Positions 7,377 through 9,831 of a DNA stretch of 9,831 bases are shown in pieces (positions within the stretch are counted from its first letter, which is position 1; every line of letters starts with the position of its first letter). The translations under genes were made by a program, and so were the position numbers. Location: the NCBI GenBank assembly GCA_028696285.1, contig JAQVHJ010000054.1, forward strand, positions 1 through 9,831. The letters are read 5' to 3'. The DNA comes from a bacterium. GTDB taxonomy: Bacteria > AUK180 > JAQVHJ01. The notes under the pieces were generated by a model. The model worked only from the letters and a program-made list of their open reading frames with translations, searched no databases and was not told the DNA's origin.

Positions 7377-7519
7377 CGGGGACGGTCCTTTCTTTTGGTT
7401 TTTAATACCGAATTCATATTTATACACGGAGTAAATTGCGTTATACTGAAGAAAAAGCAATATTTATATTAATCAATAGCTATATAATTAATTAAAAATT
7501 AAGAAAAGGTCCGTCCCCG
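7377..7519. mobile_element. Small MITE/REP-like element with imperfect terminal inverted repeats
   Basis: A 143-bp stretch is bounded by inverted copies of CGGGGACGG(T/A)CCTTT. Left arm 7377-7391 pairs with right arm 7505-7519, with a single mismatch (T7386 opposite T7510). The similarity continues inward at lower quality through a T-rich block to TTTTTAAT (left to about 7406, right from about 7491). The interior is very AT-rich and has no reading frame. The GC-rich tips contrast sharply with the surroundings. I recall similar GGGGACGGTCC tips near REP-associated tyrosine transposases in environmental bacteria, but this is memory, not a search. No clear target-site duplication is visible. A large cruciform or RNA hairpin with another role is the alternative. 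Confidence 0.5.
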
Positions 7520-7531
7520 ATAAAAAAAAGG

Positions 7532-7560
7532 TTGATTTTTTTGGAAAAATTTGATATAAT
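7532..7560 (+). promoter_or_regulatory. Sigma-70-type promoter of the tRNA operon
   Basis: TTGATT at 7532-7537 and a perfect TATAAT at 7555-7560 are separated by exactly 17 nt. The predicted start near 7567 is about 12 nt before the first tRNA, a short leader typical for tRNA transcripts. This is the best promoter in the window and probably drives the six tRNAs, and by read-through tig and perhaps clpP. Confidence 0.75.
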
Positions 7561-7578
7561 TAACAACTAATGTTTTCT

Positions 7579-7657
<79 letters not shown>

Positions 7658-7679
7658 AGCAGCTGTTTTACATTTTTAT

Positions 7680-7756
<77 letters not shown>

Positions 7757-7765
7757 GAGACCGAT

Positions 7766-7842
7766 GGTGGGCGTGGCTCAACGGTTAGAGCACTGGACTG
7801 TGGCTCCAGGGGTTGAGGGTTCGATTCCCTCCGTCCACCCCA
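7766..7842 (+). tRNA. tRNA-His (anticodon GTG)
   Basis: The acceptor stem GTGGGCG (7767-7773) pairs with CGTCCAC (7832-7838). The His-specific extra G at position -1 is encoded (7766) and lies opposite discriminator C73 (7839). The anticodon stem CTGGA/TCCAG encloses CTGTGGC, with anticodon GTG at 7800-7802. CCA (7840-7842) is encoded. Confidence 0.97.
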
Positions 7843-7852
7843 TTATTTTCGA

Positions 7853-7929
7853 GCGCCCGTAGCTCAATTGGATAGAGCGTCGGACTTCGAATCCGCAGGT
7901 CGGAGGTTCGAGTCCTCCCGGGCGCGCCA
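7853..7929 (+). tRNA. tRNA-Arg (anticodon TCG)
   Basis: The acceptor stem GCGCCCG (7853-7859) pairs perfectly with CGGGCGC (7919-7925). The anticodon loop CTTCGAA holds TCG at 7887-7889, reading CGA/CGG. The outermost pair of the anticodon stem (27-43) is a T-C mismatch; the other four pairs are normal. Discriminator G and CCA (7927-7929) are encoded. Confidence 0.95.
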
Positions 7930-7946
7930 TTCTGAGGGATAATAAT

Positions 7947-8022
<76 letters not shown>

Positions 8023-8032
8023 CTTATATACA

Positions 8033-8070
8033 AATGGGTTTAGTTAACTGTTCTTTAAAAAAACCATTTT
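8033..8070 (+). other. Weak hairpin in the tRNA-Lys/tRNA-Leu spacer
   Basis: The 48-nt spacer between tRNA-Lys and tRNA-Leu holds AATGGGTTT (8033-8041) facing AAACCATT (8061-8068), a short stem with one bulged G, followed by TTTT at 8067-8070. It might slow transcription or mark an RNA-processing site. It is too AT-rich and long-looped to call a terminator, and no promoter is visible in the spacer. Confidence 0.2.
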
Positions 8071-8155
8071 GCGAGGGTGGTGAAATTGGCAGACACGCAG
8101 GACTTAGGATTCTGTTCCTTAAGGAGTGCGGGTTCAAATCCCGCCCCTCGCACCA
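8071..8155 (+). tRNA. tRNA-Leu (anticodon TAG)
   Basis: A class II tRNA of 85 nt. The acceptor stem GCGAGGG (8071-8077) pairs perfectly with CCCTCGC (8145-8151). The anticodon stem CAGGA/TTCTG encloses CTTAGGA, with anticodon TAG at 8105-8107. A long variable arm (TCCTTAAGGA) follows, as expected for tRNA-Leu. Discriminator A and CCA (8153-8155) are encoded. It is the last tRNA of the run, 21 nt before the tig start codon. Confidence 0.97.
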
Positions 8156-8176
8156 GACAAAGAAAGAGAGAAACGA

Positions 8177-9499
8177 ATGAAATATTCCATTGAAGAGATT
8201 AACAGAAGTGAAAAGAAGATTTTATTCACGGTTGAATCTGAGATAATGAAGAAGGCGATAGATTCGGAACTGAATAAAATAAAAAAGGAAGCGAAAGTTC
8301 CCGGTTTCCGTCCGGGGAAGACACCTCGTCAAGTGATAGTAGACAGATATTATCCTTTGGCTCTGAATTATGCACAGGAGAATGTGATAAAGGAAATGAT
8401 CGGGAAATTTGCTGATGAAAATGAACAGCTCAAAATTATCTCGACCCCAGAAGTATCAGATTTAAAGATGAATGATGATGATTCAATGGATTTTTCAGTC
8501 AGGATTGAAGTGTTTCCGGAGCTTGTGATTGAAAATTACAAAGGGATTGAGATTAAAAGGACAAAGAGGACTGTAACCGAAGATGCAGTTGAAGAAGCTC
8601 TAAAATCGGTGAGTGACCGAAGTTCTTCCTTCATTGATAAGATAGATGAAACAATAGTTGAAGGTGATTATGTTAATCTTGATTTTCAGATTTTTGAAGA
8701 GGACAAGAAGATTGACGAAGTAAAGAATTATTCATTTTACGTAAACAGTTTGAAGGACATTCCCGGTTTTGAGGAAGGTCTTTTAGGAATGAAGACCGGG
8801 GAAGGGAAAGAGATTCAGGTCAAATATCCTGATGATTATATCCGAGAAAACTTAAGGAATAAAGATGTAATATATAAAGTTCATGTTAACTCTATTAAGC
8901 GTAAAATTATTCCGGAAATAAATGATGAATTTGTTCAGAAGAATTTTCCCGGGATGAATACAGTTGATGAATTACGGAATGATATTAAGCAGCGGATGCT
9001 TGACGAGAATGAAAAGCTTCAGAAGGATGAGATGTTGCAGCAATTGTTTGATTATATTATAGAGAAGAATCCGTTTGATATTCCACCATCTTTTCTTCAG
9101 GAGAGCGTAGAGAAGTTCAAAGAAGATAAGATCAATGAATTAACATCTTACGGTTATAAACGGGAAGATATCTTGGCAAATTTAAATGAAGCGATTTTCA
9201 AGAAGGATGTTTCAACCAATTTAAAAATAGAAATTATCAGGGATTTAATTATTAAGCAGGAGAATATAACTGTTACAGAAGAAGAGATAGAGAAGAAAGT
9301 TGAGGATGTAATGTCTAAGCTTGGTTTTGGTTTAGAGAATATTGATGCGAAGCAGTTAGAGAAGTACAAGCATCAGTTGAAGCATCGTTACCAGCATATT
9401 CTTCAATATGAAAAGGTTGAAGATCTTTTAATCGGCAATGCAAAGATTGAAGAAATAGAACCGAATAAAGAAGACAAGCAAGAAAAGAACCTTGAATAA
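8177..9499 (+). CDS. tig: Trigger factor (ribosome-associated chaperone / prolyl isomerase)
   Basis: A 440-residue trigger factor, the chaperone that binds at the ribosomal exit tunnel and shields nascent chains. The N-terminal ribosome-binding domain (about 1-115) carries the signature loop GFRPGKTP at 43-50, the same position as in E. coli. An FKBP-type PPIase domain follows (about 150-245, with VEGDYVNLDFQ and IPGFEEGLLGMKTGE). The helical C-terminal chaperone domain (about 250-425) ends in a charged Lys/Glu tail. The length is normal. The frame stays open upstream to 8126, but that part is tRNA-Leu. The ATG at 8177 starts the conserved protein and has a purine-rich AAAGAGAG stretch upstream. 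With only 21 nt after tRNA-Leu there is no room for its own promoter there. clpP follows 26 nt later. Confidence 0.97.
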   Translation: MKYSIEEINRSEKKILFTVESEIMKKAIDSELNKIKKEAKVPGFRPGKTPRQVIVDRYYPLALNYAQENVIKEMIGKFADENEQLKIISTPEVSDLKMNDDDSMDFSVRIEVFPELVIENYKGIEIKRTKRTVTEDAVEEALKSVSDRSSSFIDKIDETIVEGDYVNLDFQIFEEDKKIDEVKNYSFYVNSLKDIPGFEEGLLGMKTGEGKEIQVKYPDDYIRENLRNKDVIYKVHVNSIKRKIIPEINDEFVQKNFPGMNTVDELRNDIKQRMLDENEKLQKDEMLQQLFDYIIEKNPFDIPPSFLQESVEKFKEDKINELTSYGYKREDILANLNEAIFKKDVSTNLKIEIIRDLIIKQENITVTEEEIEKKVEDVMSKLGFGLENIDAKQLEKYKHQLKHRYQHILQYEKVEDLLIGNAKIEEIEPNKEDKQEKNLE

Positions 9500-9513
9500 A
9501 ATCCATTAATTTT

Positions 9514-9518
9514 GGAGG
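9514..9518 (+). promoter_or_regulatory. Strong ribosome binding site of clpP
   Basis: GGAGG at 9514-9518 lies 7 nt before the ATG at 9526. It is the best Shine-Dalgarno in the window and fixes the clpP start. Neither a terminator nor a promoter is visible in the 26-nt gap after tig, so clpP is probably co-transcribed with tig. Confidence 0.85.
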
Positions 9519-9525
9519 AATACAA

Positions 9526-9831
9526 ATGAATAAGGAATTAGCTCAGCATTTAGTTCCGATGGTTGTTGAACAGACACCCCGGGGCGAACGGGCATTTGAT
9601 ATTTTTTCACGCTTACTTATGGACCGGATTGTCTTTCTCGGGACCGGGATAAATGATGTAGTTGCAAACCTTGTTGTTGCTCAGTTACTCTTTCTTGATA
9701 CAGAGAATCCTGAGAAGGATATTTATCTATACATAAATTCACCCGGTGGTGTTGTGACATCAGGTTTAGCGATTTATGATACCATGCAGTATGTTAAGGC
9801 GGATGTTGCGACTGTTTGTGTAGGTCAGGCT
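9526..9831 (+). CDS. clpP: ATP-dependent Clp protease proteolytic subunit (3' partial)
   Basis: The first 102 codons of ClpP, the serine protease barrel that works with ClpX or ClpA ATPases to degrade tagged and misfolded proteins in the cytoplasm. The N-terminus is VPMVVEQTPRGERAFDIFSRLL. It is followed by DRIVFLGTGINDVVANLVVAQLLFLD, then DIYLYINSPGGVV (the oxyanion-hole glycines), then the helix GLAIYDTMQYVKADVATVCVGQA. All of these follow the family closely. The window ends within the GQA block that precedes the nucleophilic serine, so the catalytic Ser, His and Asp are not visible. The family is about 195 residues long, so roughly half is present. The tig-clpP order is common in bacteria and is usually followed by clpX, which I would expect beyond the edge. 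Confidence 0.96.
   Translation, partial: MNKELAQHLVPMVVEQTPRGERAFDIFSRLLMDRIVFLGTGINDVVANLVVAQLLFLDTENPEKDIYLYINSPGGVVTSGLAIYDTMQYVKADVATVCVGQA

Noticed and set aside
7326..7578. CRISPR array or tandem repeat in the gene-free interval
   Set aside because: Only one pair of inverted arms is present; there are no direct repeats with regular spacers.
8126..8176. N-terminal extension of trigger factor beginning MRVQIPPLAP
   Set aside because: These codons are the 3' half of tRNA-Leu, including its T arm and CCA end. This is a well-known artefact; the conserved protein starts at the ATG at 8177 with the GFRPGKTP loop at the usual position.

Overview
The window reads as chromosomal DNA of an AT-rich bacterium with two membranes. 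The two-membrane inference rests on a complete ExbB-ExbD-TonB energising module. Six tRNA genes all carry an encoded CCA end, and the trigger factor-ClpP pair that follows them is a standard bacterial arrangement. I cannot place the phylum: no rRNA or other good marker is present, and the divergence of the membrane proteins fits a poorly sampled lineage.

Layout, left to right. (1) 1-338: the last ~110 codons of dxs, the first enzyme of the MEP isoprenoid pathway. (2) 392-6591: six tightly packed plus-strand genes, probably one transcript. These are exbB-like, exbD-like, tonB-like, a MoxR AAA+ ATPase, a DUF58 protein and a TgpA-type membrane transglutaminase-like protein. The gaps are 2 nt, a 1-nt overlap (TAATG), 10 nt, 4 nt and another 1-nt overlap (TAATG). 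(3) 6588-7310, minus strand: an unrecognised multi-pass membrane protein that converges on the operon and shares the bases TTAA with the last stop codon. (4) 7326-7578: a gene-free interval with two outward-facing promoters. Between them sits a ~143-bp stretch bounded by imperfect inverted repeats, which looks like a small non-autonomous mobile or REP-type element. (5) 7579-8155: tRNA-Pro(TGG), Arg(TCT), His(GTG), Arg(TCG), Lys(CTT) and Leu(TAG), behind a near-consensus promoter. (6) 8177-9499: tig (trigger factor), starting 21 nt after tRNA-Leu. (7) 9526 to the window end: clpP, cut just before its catalytic serine.

How the genes may work together. ExbB and ExbD form the proton-driven motor and the TonB-like protein is its periplasm-spanning arm. 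MoxR-DUF58-transglutaminase trios are a recurrent set in which the ATPase is thought to act as a chaperone or remodeller for the partner proteins. Finding both sets fused in one translationally coupled operon, with no outer-membrane receptor gene beside them, is the most unusual feature here. The tRNA-tig-clpP block groups translation, nascent-chain folding and proteolysis, and tig seems to depend on read-through from the tRNA promoter.
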